Shown here in pieces: positions 51,130-60,260 of a stretch of 64,000 nt of DNA. Made by a program: the position numbers and the translations under genes. Source of the DNA: Sphingomonas taxi (lineage in GTDB: Bacteria > Pseudomonadota > Alphaproteobacteria > Sphingomonadales > Sphingomonadaceae); contig QFMX01000007.1 of the NCBI GenBank assembly GCA_003240625.1, forward strand, positions 62,001 through 126,000. Direction: 5' to 3'. Below the pieces are notes generated by a model. That model did not search any database. It saw nothing but the letters and a program-made list of their open reading frames with translations, and was not told the DNA's origin. Position 1 is the stretch's first letter, and each line of letters starts with the position of its first letter.

Positions 51130-51468
51130 CTAGCCCTTCTTTGCCTTGGGCTTTTTCGGTTTCGGCAGCGGCAATTCCGCGGTCGAGATGCGGACGAGGT
51201 CGGCTAGCCAATCTGCGTCGTCCCAACGGTCGGCGTCGACCAGCAGGCACGGTTTCGCCCCTGGATAGGGTGACGCCTCTTCGATCGCGCCTGCGAATGC
51301 GCGGCCGCCCGGGGTCGGCTTGACGAACAACTGGTCGTCGCAGATCATCGCGACCATCCGGCCATCGCAATAGAGTCCGTATTCGCCGAACATAGGCTTT
51401 GCCGAGACATCCCCCGCCGCGGCGAGTTGGTCGACGATGAACGCGACGGTTTTGCGATCGGATGCCAT
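51130..51468 (-). CDS. TfoX N-terminal domain protein
   Basis: A 112-residue protein with the TfoX-N/YjhX-like pattern: DRKTVAFIVDQLAAAG, KPMFGEYGLYCDGRMVAMICDDQLFVKPT, and a Lys-rich tail PKPKKPKAKKG. TfoX proper regulates competence, but isolated TfoX-N proteins of this size are of unknown function. The start at 51468 is chosen because the family begins near DRKT; the frame to 51546 is not family-like. Confidence 0.88.
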   Translation of the reverse strand: MASDRKTVAFIVDQLAAAGDVSAKPMFGEYGLYCDGRMVAMICDDQLFVKPTPGGRAFAGAIEEASPYPGAKPCLLVDADRWDDADWLADLVRISTAELPLPKPKKPKAKKG

Positions 51469-51578
51469 CCGCCAATGCTGGCAGATCGGTGCGCGGATGG
51501 CGAGTCGCGGCCCATATTGGCGTTTCACTTGCGACGACGCGCGCACGCGCGCAAAACTCGATAAAACAGGAGGTGGAT

Positions 51579-52736
51579 ATGCGGGACTTCGATATCGTCA
51601 TCTACGGTGCGACCGGCTTCACCGGACGGTTGGTCGCCGAATATCTCGTCCAGACCTACCCGAGCGGCGTTCGCTGGGCGATGGCCGGGCGGTCGCTGAC
51701 AAAGCTCCAGGAGGTCCGCGATCTGATCGGTGCGCCCGCCGACACGCCGCTGATCACTGCCGACTCGGACACTCCCGCCAGCCTCCGCGCGATGGCGGAG
51801 CGGGCCACCGTCGTCATTTCCACGGTCGGACCATACCAGCTTTACGGTTCCCACCTTGTCGCCGCCTGCGCTGCAACCGGAACCGGGTATGTCGACTTGT
51901 GCGGCGAGCCTGCCTGGATGCGCCACATGATCGACGCGCACGAAGGCGAGGCGACGCGGACCGGCGCGCGGATCGTGTTCTCGTGCGGCTTCGACAGCAT
52001 CCCGTTCGATCTCGGCGTGCTGACGTTACAGGACGCCGCGAAGGCCAAATACGGCATCCCTGCGCCGCGCGTGAAAGGCCGCGTGCGCAAAATGCAGGGC
52101 ACGTTCTCGGGCGGCACTGCCGCCAGCCTCAAGGCGACGCTTGCCGCCGCCGCGCGTGATCCGGGCATCGTCAAGCTGCTGACCAGTCCGTTCGCGCTGA
52201 CGCCGGGCTTCAGCGGCCCGCACCAGCCGACCGGGCTGATCCCCGAATACGACACGACCATCTCCGCGTGGGTAGCACCGTTCGTGATGGCGCCGATCAA
52301 CACCAAGAACGTCCACCGCACCAATTTCCTGCTCGGCGAGGCCTATGGCGCGGACTTCGTCTATGACGAGATGATGGTCGCCGGCCTCGGCGATCTCGGC
52401 AAGGTGGCGGCCGAGGCGATCGCGAAGTTCAACCCGTTCTCGGGCGACAAGGGCCCCAAGCCCGGCGAGGGACCATCGAAGGAAGAACGCGACGCAGGCC
52501 ATTACGACCTGCTGTTCGTCGGCCTGATGCCCGACGGCGAGCGGATCGATGCGGTCGTCACGGGCGACCGCGATCCCGGCTATGGCTCGACCAGCAAAAT
52601 GATCGCCGAGGCGGGGCTGTGCCTCGTGCAGGACGTCGAGGGCGACGGCGGGATCTGGACGCCGGGCGCGCTGATGGGCACGAAACTGCGCGATCGGTTG
52701 GTGGCAAAGGCGGGGCTGAGCTTTACGGTCGGGTAA
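51579..52736 (+). CDS. Saccharopine dehydrogenase-like / trans-acting enoyl reductase family protein
   Basis: A 385-residue NAD(P)-binding protein: Rossmann start DFDIVIYGATGFTGRLVAEYL, STVGPYQLYGSHLVAACAATGTGYVDLCGE, the Cys/Gly-rich IVFSCGFDSIPFDLG, and TFSGGTAASLKA. It resembles the mycobacterial trans-acting enoyl reductase group and the saccharopine dehydrogenase NADP domain. Lipid or polyketide reduction is possible, but no PKS is present. A nearly perfect ribosome-binding site AGGAGGTGG precedes ATG 51579. Confidence 0.92.
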   Translation: MRDFDIVIYGATGFTGRLVAEYLVQTYPSGVRWAMAGRSLTKLQEVRDLIGAPADTPLITADSDTPASLRAMAERATVVISTVGPYQLYGSHLVAACAATGTGYVDLCGEPAWMRHMIDAHEGEATRTGARIVFSCGFDSIPFDLGVLTLQDAAKAKYGIPAPRVKGRVRKMQGTFSGGTAASLKATLAAAARDPGIVKLLTSPFALTPGFSGPHQPTGLIPEYDTTISAWVAPFVMAPINTKNVHRTNFLLGEAYGADFVYDEMMVAGLGDLGKVAAEAIAKFNPFSGDKGPKPGEGPSKEERDAGHYDLLFVGLMPDGERIDAVVTGDRDPGYGSTSKMIAEAGLCLVQDVEGDGGIWTPGALMGTKLRDRLVAKAGLSFTVG

Positions 52737-52767
52737 TGTGACGGGGTGTTGCGTCTACTGCTTACCG

Positions 52768-52800
52768 GCTCACTCCGTCACCCCGGACCTGTTCCGGGGG
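52768..52800. repeat. Half copy of a GTCACCCCGG dispersed element
   Basis: CCGTCACCCCGGACCTGTTCCGGGGG forms a short stem and shares its left arm with the hairpin at 3997. A possible right partner, GGATGCCGGAACC, occurs at 52846-52858. Confidence 0.5.
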
Positions 52801-52907
52801 CCACCGATCGGCAAACTCGCCGGCCGTGGAGTACGCGGAACGGTGGATGCCGGAACCAGCTCTGTATAACCAATACCGGGCAATTCTGATCAGCGCCTCC
52901 GCCCCCG

Positions 52908-53204
52908 TCACTCCGCCAGCGCGAACACCGTCGCCGCGGCGGCTGCACTGGCGACCACGCCCGAAGTCGCCGCAATCGCCGCGGCCCGCCTGCGCACCGC
53001 ACCGCGAAATGCACCGAGCCTGCCTGCGTCGAGATGATAACGCCCCGCGCCGTCGTCGACGATCGCGCCATAGCCGCACAGGCGTCGAAACGTACGCTGG
53101 TCAGCCGGTTCATATGCGATCGCGCGCGCAGCCGTCGTTGCCTTCGCCGCGACGAAATCATTGACGATCCGCCGCCGCGACCGGCCTAGACCTAATCTCC
53201 ACAT
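52908..53204 (-). CDS. Small hypothetical protein, possibly membrane-associated
   Basis: A 98-residue basic protein of no recognised family. The N-terminal half (GRSRRRIVNDFVAAKATTAARAIAYEPADQRTFRRLCGYGAIVDDG) resembles a helix-turn-helix-like fold, followed by YHLDAGRLGAFRGAVRRRAAA and a C-terminal hydrophobic segment (IAATSGVVASAAAAATVFALAE). GGAGACGGGT precedes ATG 53204. It lies just upstream of rnr's stop-proximal region in opposite order on the same strand (rnr is upstream), so it could be co-transcribed with rnr. Confidence 0.65.
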   Translation of the reverse strand: MWRLGLGRSRRRIVNDFVAAKATTAARAIAYEPADQRTFRRLCGYGAIVDDGAGRYHLDAGRLGAFRGAVRRRAAAIAATSGVVASAAAAATVFALAE

Positions 53205-53255
53205 ACCCGTCTCCCCCGCTCCGATCTCGCATAACGCGGGGGGCTTGCGCAAATC

Positions 53256-55568
53256 CTAACGCCGTTTGCCCTGATGCCGGATGTTCGCCGGGCGCCCGCG
53301 CCGCTTGATCTCGCGTACCGGCTTGCGTCCCCCGCGCATCGGGGGCGCAGCGCCCTTCCCCTCGGGCATCTCGAACCGCAGCGCGCCCGAAACGGGGTTC
53401 GCCTCCGCCAGCCGCAGCTCCAGCGTCTGGCCTTGCGCGAAGACGTCGCCGCTATGCTCGCCGGTCAGCGTCCGCGCACCCTCGTCGAAGCGGAAATACT
53501 CGCCGCCCAGGTCGCGCACCGGCATCAGGCCATCGCCGCCGATCCCCTCGACCGTCGCAAAGAAGCCGAAATTGGTCACGCCCGTGATCCGCACGTCCAT
53601 CACCTGCCCGACGCGCTCCGACAGGAACGCCGCGACATAGCGGTCGGTGGTGTCGCGCTCCGCCTCCATCGCCCGGCGTTCGAGCCGGCTGATGATCTCG
53701 CCGACCGACTCCATGTTGGCCGCATCGTCTGCCGGCAGCCCGCCCTCGCCGAGCCCATAGGCGGACAACAGCGAGCGATGGACGAGCAGATCGGCATAAC
53801 GCCGGATCGGCGACGTGAAGTGCGCGTAACTGCCGAGGCTCAGCCCGAAATGCCCATGATTGCCGGGCGCGTAATAGGCCTGGGTCTGCGTACGGAGGAT
53901 CTGCTCCATCACCTGCGGCCGAAAATCGGCATCTCCGATCCGCTCGATGATATGGTTGAAGGTCGCCGGACGCACGACCTGCCCCAGCGCGAACGGCACG
54001 TCGAACGTCTCAAGATAGTCCTTCAGCGCCATCAACTTCTCGCGGCTGGGCGGCTCGTGGATGCGGTACATGACCGGCGCCTTCTTCGCCTCGAGCGCCT
54101 TGGCGGCGGCGACGTTGGCGGCGATCATATAGTCCTCGATCAGCCGGTGCGCATCGAGCCGCTCGCGCGGCGATACCGACATAATCCGACCCTTCTCGTC
54201 GAGCACGACACGACGTTCGGGCAGATCGAGATCGAGCGGCGCACGCGCATCACGCGCCTTGGCCAACGCATGCCAGCAGGCCCAGAGGGGCTGGAGCACC
54301 GCCAACATATCTCCCCTCCCGTCTACGGGAGGGGGCGGGGAAGGCGCTTCCTGACCCTCGGCTGCATCTAGCGGCGCACCGCCCTCTCCCGACCGCTCCC
54401 GCAAGACGGGAGGGGAGAAAGAGTCGATGATTGCCTGCGCCTCTTCATACGCCAGGTTCGCCGCGATGCGCACGACCGCCCGCGTAAACCGCCACGACTT
54501 CAGCGTCCCATCCTTGCCGATCCGCAAATGACACGCGAGCGCCGCGCGGTCCGCGCCCTCCTTCAGCGAGCACACCTCGGCCGACAGGATCTCGGGCAGC
54601 ATCGGCACGACGCGATCGGGGAAATACACCGAGTTTCCGCGCCGCCGCGCCTCGCGGTCGACCTCCGACTTGGGCCGCACATAGAAACTCACATCGGCGA
54701 TCGCGACAATCGCCTTCCACCCGCCAGCGTTGCAGGGATCGTCATCGGCCTCCGCCCACACCGCATCGTCATGATCCCGCGCATCCTCGGGATCGATCGC
54801 GACGATTGGCAGGTCGCGCAGATCCTCGCGGCCCTCCCCAAGCGGCAATTTCGACACGCGCTCCGCCTCGTCGAGCGCCTCCTGCGAAAAGACATCCGGA
54901 ATGCCGAGCTTGTGGATTGCGATCAGCGAGAAACTCCGCGCCGCAAACGGGTCGCCCAGCTTCGACACGACGCGCGCGGCGATCTTCGGCGGCTTGCCCG
55001 CAAGTTCCGCCAGCACGAGATCGCCCGGCGCCGCACCGCCCGCATCCGCCACGGCGAACTCCCGGCGCTCGCGCTTGTCGACGCCGGTCAGCCACAGCCG
55101 CCCGCCGTCCTCGCGCAACACGCCAAGCACCTGCTCGGATGCGGGCGCGAGCACCTTCATCGGATGCGCGACCCAGCCGTTCCCAGCCTCCTCGGTCCGC
55201 GCAAGGATCCGCTCGCCGACTCCGAGCGCACCACGCTTGCGCTCGCGCACCCGCAGCCGAGGCGGCGGGATACCCTCCGCTTCCCAACGTTCGGGTACCG
55301 CCCACACGTTGCCGCCATCGTCGACATCGGCGATCCGCAGCACCGTCACCTTCGGGATACCGCCCATCTTGTGGAACGCGCGTCCGGGCGCGCTGTCGAT
55401 CAGCCCCTCGTCGGCCATGTCCTTGAGCAGCGCCTTCAGCCCGATCTTGTCCTGCGCGCTGAGCCCGAAGCCCTTGGCGATCTCGCGCTTGCCCGCGGGC
55501 ACGTCGGAAGTGGCGATGAAGTCGAGGATCTGCTCGCGCGTCGGAAGACCGGCTTTTGGTTTGTACAT
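53256..55568 (-). CDS. rnr: Ribonuclease R
   Basis: A processive 3'-5' exoribonuclease of mRNA decay and rRNA quality control. The 770-residue product has the N-terminal winged helix/cold-shock region, the RNB catalytic domain starting about residue 260 with the Asp cluster IDPEDARDHDDAV, the ADVSFYVRP segment and FALGQVVRPATFNHI. An S1 domain follows near 640-730 (GQVMDVRITGVTNFGFFATVEG) and a basic tail. Residues about 383-420 (starting SPPVLRERSGEGG) are encoded by a family C palindromic repeat (54311-54420) and interrupt the RNB domain after AYEEAQAIIDS. The frame stays intact and catalytic residues are retained. Confidence 0.96.
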   Translation of the reverse strand: MYKPKAGLPTREQILDFIATSDVPAGKREIAKGFGLSAQDKIGLKALLKDMADEGLIDSAPGRAFHKMGGIPKVTVLRIADVDDGGNVWAVPERWEAEGIPPPRLRVRERKRGALGVGERILARTEEAGNGWVAHPMKVLAPASEQVLGVLREDGGRLWLTGVDKRERREFAVADAGGAAPGDLVLAELAGKPPKIAARVVSKLGDPFAARSFSLIAIHKLGIPDVFSQEALDEAERVSKLPLGEGREDLRDLPIVAIDPEDARDHDDAVWAEADDDPCNAGGWKAIVAIADVSFYVRPKSEVDREARRRGNSVYFPDRVVPMLPEILSAEVCSLKEGADRAALACHLRIGKDGTLKSWRFTRAVVRIAANLAYEEAQAIIDSFSPPVLRERSGEGGAPLDAAEGQEAPSPPPPVDGRGDMLAVLQPLWACWHALAKARDARAPLDLDLPERRVVLDEKGRIMSVSPRERLDAHRLIEDYMIAANVAAAKALEAKKAPVMYRIHEPPSREKLMALKDYLETFDVPFALGQVVRPATFNHIIERIGDADFRPQVMEQILRTQTQAYYAPGNHGHFGLSLGSYAHFTSPIRRYADLLVHRSLLSAYGLGEGGLPADDAANMESVGEIISRLERRAMEAERDTTDRYVAAFLSERVGQVMDVRITGVTNFGFFATVEGIGGDGLMPVRDLGGEYFRFDEGARTLTGEHSGDVFAQGQTLELRLAEANPVSGALRFEMPEGKGAAPPMRGGRKPVREIKRRGRPANIRHQGKRR
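54311..54420. repeat. Dispersed palindromic repeat, family C, copy 3 (inside rnr)
   Basis: End hairpins CTCCCCTCCCGTCTACGGGAGGG and CGCTCCCGCAAGACGGGAGGGG, with complementary inner GGGGCGGGG / CCGACCGCTCCC regions. It is in frame on the minus strand but in a different reading register from the putA copy. Confidence 0.9.
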
Positions 55569-55597
55569 GGCACAGAGATAAGGACGCCGACCCGTTC

Positions 55598-55620
55598 CGT
55601 CACCCCGGAACCGCTCCGCC
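55598..55620. repeat. Half copy of a GTCACCCCGG dispersed element near the rnr start
   Basis: CGTCACCCCGGAACCGCTCCG repeats the left arm of the hairpin at 3997. It lies just upstream of the rnr start. Confidence 0.35.
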
Positions 55621-55822
55621 ATTCCGCCGTAGCGCGCCGACCGCTGGAACGACGCGCGATCGGGCGGGAGCGGCTGCGTATCATCGAACCGGTACGCCGA
55701 GCTCCCGAAGTGAACCAAACCGATACGCCATATTTTCGAGTAATCGGTACGCAACCTTGCTTTAACGCTTGCAACACACCCAGATCGGCATAGTCTGTTG
55801 AAAACAGCATAGGAGAGAGATC

Positions 55823-56092
55823 ATGGCAATGTCCCTGAAACTCGAAGCGGACCCCGAGGACAAGAACCTCGTCATCCTGCAGAGCCTTATCTGCCTGCTG
55901 CGCGAGAAGAATATACTGTCGCGCGCGGATATCGAGGAACTGTGCGACAAGGTCCAGGCGCGGGTCGTCAATCATGACAGCGATCCGCTGCCCTGCCAGA
56001 TGGAAGGCGCACGTGCCGCAGCAACCGAAGTCGCGCAGATCGGCGACTATATCGGGCGTAAATACGGCGGGAAGCACCGTCGTTCGCTGTAA
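55823..56092 (+). CDS. Conserved small hypothetical protein
   Basis: An 89-residue soluble protein of unknown function: SLKLEADPEDKNLVILQSLICLLREKNILSRADIEELCDKV, then QMEGARAAATEVAQIGDYIGRKYGGKHR. It is mostly helical, with two cysteines. AGGAG lies 7 bases before ATG 55823, a good initiation signal. It is divergent from rnr and followed by about 340 bases without a gene. Confidence 0.7.
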   Translation: MAMSLKLEADPEDKNLVILQSLICLLREKNILSRADIEELCDKVQARVVNHDSDPLPCQMEGARAAATEVAQIGDYIGRKYGGKHRRSL

Positions 56093-56431
56093 CGCAGCAG
56101 ACCGATAACGAATGACAGGGGATAGCCACGCGGCGCCAACTGGCCGCCAGCGACCTCAGTTATCGCCGGTGCAGGTAAAGATCTCCCCATAAGGCCGAAC
56201 GGACGGACACAGCGGGTCTTCGAATCGGCTATCTAGTGTCGATTGGTCGGCCGTCGCCAGTTACGCTGCGATCCCGTAGACCTACGGTTGATGACCAGTG
56301 ATCTCTGCCGCCGTCCGTTGAAAGCTCGACCGCTCCCGCACCAACGCCACAGGGTCCAAACTCACTCGCTACGTAGCCCGGGCCTGGCCCCCGCCCCGCG
56401 GGAGACTTAGGTGGTCAATCAGCCAGCGACC
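56093..56431. other. Intergenic stretch without a recognisable gene
   Basis: A 339-base gap between convergent genes. I see no frame with a ribosome-binding site, no tRNA, no copy of the palindromic families and no clear terminator. Confidence 0.5.
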
Positions 56432-57151
56432 TCAACTCGCAACGAAGCACGTCTCGCCCGCCACGCGCAACCGGCCGCAGATGTCAGCGGCCTGGTTCGC
56501 GCTGCCCGCATTGACGCGCAGCCGATACAGCGTGCGCCCACCCGTCGCGACCGGCTGGACCGACTTACCCAGCGCCGCGATATAGGCGAACCGCTTCGAG
56601 AAATTCGTCCATGCCGCGTTCGCGACGGCCTCGCTCGGATAGGCGCCGAGCTGTACCAGCGAGCCACCGGTCGCCGCATTCGCGGTGCCCGAGCGTGACG
56701 GCGCCATCGGTGCGGCGGCGACCAGACGGCCGCTCGAGGCCGGCACCTGTGCGACGGCGTTGCGACCTGCCACGTCGGAGGTCTTGGGCGCCACCGCACG
56801 CTTGCCGTCGACCGGGGCTTCCGGCACGCCGCGCAGGTCGATCGCGCCATTGCCCGACTTGCCCGCGCTCGTCGCGATGGCCGAGTCGCCCTCGCCCTTG
56901 ACCTTCAGACCGCCGGCATCGTCGGGCTTGACCTTATAGTCGCCCTCTTGCGCGGCGATCAGCTGGCCGTCGCCCGTGGGTGTGCGCTGTTGCAGCTTGT
57001 AGATGCCGAAAATGATCGCTGCGAGCACCGCCAGCCCGAGTACGACCAGCGCGATCACGCGGCCGATGCCGACCGTGTCCTGCTCGTCCGGCTCGACGGT
57101 TTCGAGCCAGGGGAGCCGGTCTTCCTCGCGCAGATCCATGTCGTCGGCCAT
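56432..57151 (-). CDS. SPOR domain-containing inner-membrane protein
   Basis: A 239-residue bitopic protein: acidic cytoplasmic N-terminus (MADDMDLREEDRLPWLE), one span (about 30-52, RVIALVVLGLAVLAAIIFGIY), a long Ala/Ser/Gly/Pro periplasmic linker, and a C-terminal SPOR domain (about 165-239; VQLGAYPSEAVANAAWTNF, KSVQPVATGGRTLYRLRVNAG). SPOR domains bind denuded glycan strands at the division septum, so a role in cell division is likely. The ATG overlaps the argS stop (TGATG), which supports operon expression with argS. Confidence 0.9.
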   Translation of the reverse strand: MADDMDLREEDRLPWLETVEPDEQDTVGIGRVIALVVLGLAVLAAIIFGIYKLQQRTPTGDGQLIAAQEGDYKVKPDDAGGLKVKGEGDSAIATSAGKSGNGAIDLRGVPEAPVDGKRAVAPKTSDVAGRNAVAQVPASSGRLVAAAPMAPSRSGTANAATGGSLVQLGAYPSEAVANAAWTNFSKRFAYIAALGKSVQPVATGGRTLYRLRVNAGSANQAADICGRLRVAGETCFVAS

Positions 57152-58875
57152 CACTTCATCTCCGAAACCGCTTCGACACCCATGATGGCGAGGCCATTAT
57201 GAATAATCTGCCCTATAGCGGACGCCAAGAAAAGCCGTGCGGCCGTCGCCTGCGGATCCTCGATCACAAGGAAGCGGCGATCGGGACGGTCGTTGCCGAC
57301 ATTCCACAGCGCATGGAAGGCCGCCGCCAAGTCATAGAGATAGAACGCGATTCTATGCGGCTCGCGCGCCGTGGAGGCGATCTCGACGAGCCGTGGAAAC
57401 TGCGCGGCGAGCTGGACCAGCGCCAGTTCGTCCGTATCAAGCCGGGACAAATCAGCGGAAATCGGCGTAATTCCCGCCTCTTCCGCGCGCCGATGGAGCG
57501 ATGCGATGCGGGCATGCGCGTACTGGACGTAGAAAACCGGGTTGTCCTTCGACGCCTCGACCACCTTGGCGAAGTCGAAATCCATCTGCGCATCGGAGCG
57601 CCGCGTCAGCATCGTGAAGCGTACGACGTCCTTGCCGACCTCGCGCACGACGTCGGCCAGCGTGACGAAATTGCCCGAGCGCTTCGACATCTTGACCGGC
57701 TCGCCGTTGCGCAACAGCCGGACCATCTGGACCAGCTTCACGTCGAACCGCGTCTTGCCGCCGGTCAGCGCCGCCACCGCCGCGACGATCCGCTTCACCG
57801 TGCCGCCATGATCCGCGCCCCAGATGTCGATCAGCTGATCGGCGCTCTGGCTCTTCTGGAAATGATAAGCGAGATCGGCACCGAAATAGGTCCACGACCC
57901 GTTCGACTTCTTGATCGGGCGGTCCTGGTCGTCACCGAACTGCGTCGAGCGGAACAGCGGCAGCTCGACCGGCTCCCAATCGTCCGGCGTCTCGCCCTTC
58001 GGCGCTTCGAGCACACCGTCATAGACGAGATCGCGCGACCGCAGCTCCGCCTCGGCCGCTTCGGGCTTCTTTGCGGCTTGAAGCTCGGCTTCTGACGAGA
58101 ACACCTCGTGCTCGATGCCGAGCAGCGCGAGATCGGCGCGGATCATCACCATCATGGCCGCGACCGCCTGCGTGCGGAAGACGGCGAGCCATTCGCTCTC
58201 GGGCGCGCCGACATACCGGTCGCCGAACTCCTTTGCGAGCGACTGGCCGACGGGGACGAGATAGTCGCCGGGATACAGACCCTCGGGGATCTCGACCGTC
58301 TCGCCGAGCGCCTCGCGGTAGCGCAGGTGGACCGAGCGGGCGAGGACGTCGACCTGACCGCCGGCGTCGTTGACGTAATATTCGCGGATTACCCGGTGGC
58401 CAGCGAATTCGAGCAGGCTGGCGAGCGCATCGCCGACCACCGCACCCCGGCAATGCCCCATGTGCATCGGTCCGGTCGGGTTGGCCGAGACATATTCGAT
58501 ATTGACGGTAATCCCTGCGCCTTGCGTCGACCGGCCATAATCGGCGCCTGCCGCGGGGATCGCCGCCAGTTCGGCGCGCCACGCGTCGTCGGTCAGCTTC
58601 ATGTTGATGAAGCCGGGTCCCGCGACGCTCGCCGACGCGACGTCCTCGAGCTTCGCCAGCTCGACGACCAGCGCATCGGCCAGCACGCGCGGATTGGTCT
58701 TGGCGGGCTTGGCCAGCACCATCGCGGCGTTGGTCGCGAGATCGCCGTGGCTCGTGTCGCGCGGCGGCTCGACCGTCACGTTCTTGCGGTCGAGGCCCGT
58801 CGGCAGCGTCCCCGCCGCGGTCAGCGTGTCGAGCGCCGCATCGATATGCGCGGCGAAACGGGCGTAGAGCGTCAT
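57151..58875 (-). CDS. argS: Arginyl-tRNA synthetase
   Basis: Charges tRNA-Arg. The 574-residue product has the HIGH-type motif as NPTGPMHMGHCRGAVVGD (near residue 122), the KMSKS-equivalent KMSKRSGNFVTLADV near 385, and a C-terminal DALR anticodon domain (YVQYAHARIASLHRRAEEAG). The N-terminal add-1 domain is present (KNVTVEPPRDTSHGDLATNAA). Length is normal. The SPOR-domain gene follows and overlaps. Confidence 0.98.
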   Translation of the reverse strand: MTLYARFAAHIDAALDTLTAAGTLPTGLDRKNVTVEPPRDTSHGDLATNAAMVLAKPAKTNPRVLADALVVELAKLEDVASASVAGPGFINMKLTDDAWRAELAAIPAAGADYGRSTQGAGITVNIEYVSANPTGPMHMGHCRGAVVGDALASLLEFAGHRVIREYYVNDAGGQVDVLARSVHLRYREALGETVEIPEGLYPGDYLVPVGQSLAKEFGDRYVGAPESEWLAVFRTQAVAAMMVMIRADLALLGIEHEVFSSEAELQAAKKPEAAEAELRSRDLVYDGVLEAPKGETPDDWEPVELPLFRSTQFGDDQDRPIKKSNGSWTYFGADLAYHFQKSQSADQLIDIWGADHGGTVKRIVAAVAALTGGKTRFDVKLVQMVRLLRNGEPVKMSKRSGNFVTLADVVREVGKDVVRFTMLTRRSDAQMDFDFAKVVEASKDNPVFYVQYAHARIASLHRRAEEAGITPISADLSRLDTDELALVQLAAQFPRLVEIASTAREPHRIAFYLYDLAAAFHALWNVGNDRPDRRFLVIEDPQATAARLFLASAIGQIIHNGLAIMGVEAVSEMK

Positions 58876-58992
58876 GGCAATTCCGGTATCACAAGGAAGC
58901 GCGCGCTCTAGACCATAGCGGCACGGCGCTCAATTTTAATCCCGTCGCGCAGACGCGGTCAGTTCCCGTCCGCTACAATGAAACGCATTCAC

Positions 58993-59070
58993 GGTTCCCC
59001 CGCGGACGCGGGGGCCCAGCTAAACCACGGGCCCCGCGAGATCCTGGGCCCCCGCGTTCGCGAGGGAACA
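58993..59070. repeat. Dispersed palindromic repeat, family E, copy 3
   Basis: Ends GGTTCCCCCGCGGACGCGGGGGCCC and GGGCCCCCGCGTTCGCGAGGGAAC, with inner CCC/GGG arms. It lies between argS and the DUF1501 gene, both on the minus strand. Confidence 0.85.
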
Positions 59071-59103
59071 GAAGTGTGGCGGGGTAAGATGGAAAGATCA
59101 GCG

Positions 59104-60258
59104 TCAAACCCGCACCAAACCCTCGACCGCGGCCGTCTTCGCGCTCGCCGGGAACAGCGCCGCCATCGCCCGCGCCGGCTCGATGCCGAAATGCGACGAC
59201 ACCGCCCCGCCGATGAACGCATCCAGCTGCATCGTCGGCTTCAGATCGCGCGCCTCGTACAGCGCGGCGGGGGCCAGCCCCGGCCAGTCCGACACGACCC
59301 GCCCGCCCTTCACCGCGCCCCCGAACAGCATCGCCGCCGTACCCGTCCCGTGATCGGTGCCGCCGGTGCCGTTCACCGCCACCGTCCGCCCGAACTCGGT
59401 CGCGACGAGCACCATCGTGTCCGCCCATAACGGCCCCAGCCCCGCCTGCAGCGACGCGACCATCGCATCCAGGCCCTTCAACTGTGCCGCGAGCCGCCCG
59501 CGCTGGCCGGTATGCGTATCCCAGCCACCCGTCTCGATCATCGCGATCCGCGCGCCATTCTCGGGCTTGAGCAACCGTGCAGCCAGCGCGCCGGTCGCGG
59601 CGGCATTACGGCCACCGTCCTGGCCGAGATCGCTGGTCAGCTGGCGCGTCGCCATCGCCTCGCTCCACAGCGCATGCAATTGCCGGTCGCCGTCGTACAG
59701 CATCGCCACCCGCTGCAGCAGGTCGTCCGACGCATCCGGCAGGTTCGACGGCGCGTAGGATGCCACCTCACGCCGGCCGCGGAGCGCCATCGGCACGGTC
59801 GCCGCCACCGCGATCGCGCGCGCCTCGTCTGCGGGCAGCACGCCGAGCAGCCGGTTTAGCCACCCGTCGCGCACCTGGTACGCGCTCACGCCCCCGGTCT
59901 CGAGCACGTTCTGCCCGTCGAAATGCGATCGATCGCGATAGGGCGAGGCGATCGCGTGCGCGAACAGCGCCTGCCCCTGTTTGTAGAGACTCGCGCTCGC
60001 CGTCATCGCCGGATGCAGCGCGAACATCCCGTCGAGCTTCGTCCCCGTGGCGAAGTCGGCTGCAAGCCCGCCGCGGACACCCGCGAATGCCGGATCGCCG
60101 ACCGCACCGATCGTGCCGAGCCCATCCGCAGCCCCACGCTGGATGACGAACACGAACCGCTTGTTGGTCGCGGCCCGCGCGAAGGCGATACGCGGGGCGA
60201 AGGCGGACGCCAGTACGCCGAGCGTACCGGTCGAGAGGAAGGAACGACGATCGAGCAT
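59104..60258 (-). CDS. DUF1501 protein with Tat signal
   Basis: A 384-residue exported protein of the DUF1501 family (sulfatase/alkaline-phosphatase superfamily fold). The N-terminus MLDRRSFLSTGTLGVLASAF is a Tat-type signal. The body has FVFVIQRGAADGLGTIGA, SHFDGQNVLETGG, MIETGGWDTHTGQ and VATEFGRTVAVNGTGGTDHGTG, the last two in the positions of metal-binding Asp/His/Thr residues. It lies two bases from the stop of a DUF1800 gene; the DUF1800-DUF1501 pair is widespread in bacteria but its function is not established as far as I know. Confidence 0.92.
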   Translation of the reverse strand: MLDRRSFLSTGTLGVLASAFAPRIAFARAATNKRFVFVIQRGAADGLGTIGAVGDPAFAGVRGGLAADFATGTKLDGMFALHPAMTASASLYKQGQALFAHAIASPYRDRSHFDGQNVLETGGVSAYQVRDGWLNRLLGVLPADEARAIAVAATVPMALRGRREVASYAPSNLPDASDDLLQRVAMLYDGDRQLHALWSEAMATRQLTSDLGQDGGRNAAATGALAARLLKPENGARIAMIETGGWDTHTGQRGRLAAQLKGLDAMVASLQAGLGPLWADTMVLVATEFGRTVAVNGTGGTDHGTGTAAMLFGGAVKGGRVVSDWPGLAPAALYEARDLKPTMQLDAFIGGAVSSHFGIEPARAMAALFPASAKTAAVEGLVRV

Positions 60259-60260
60259 GA

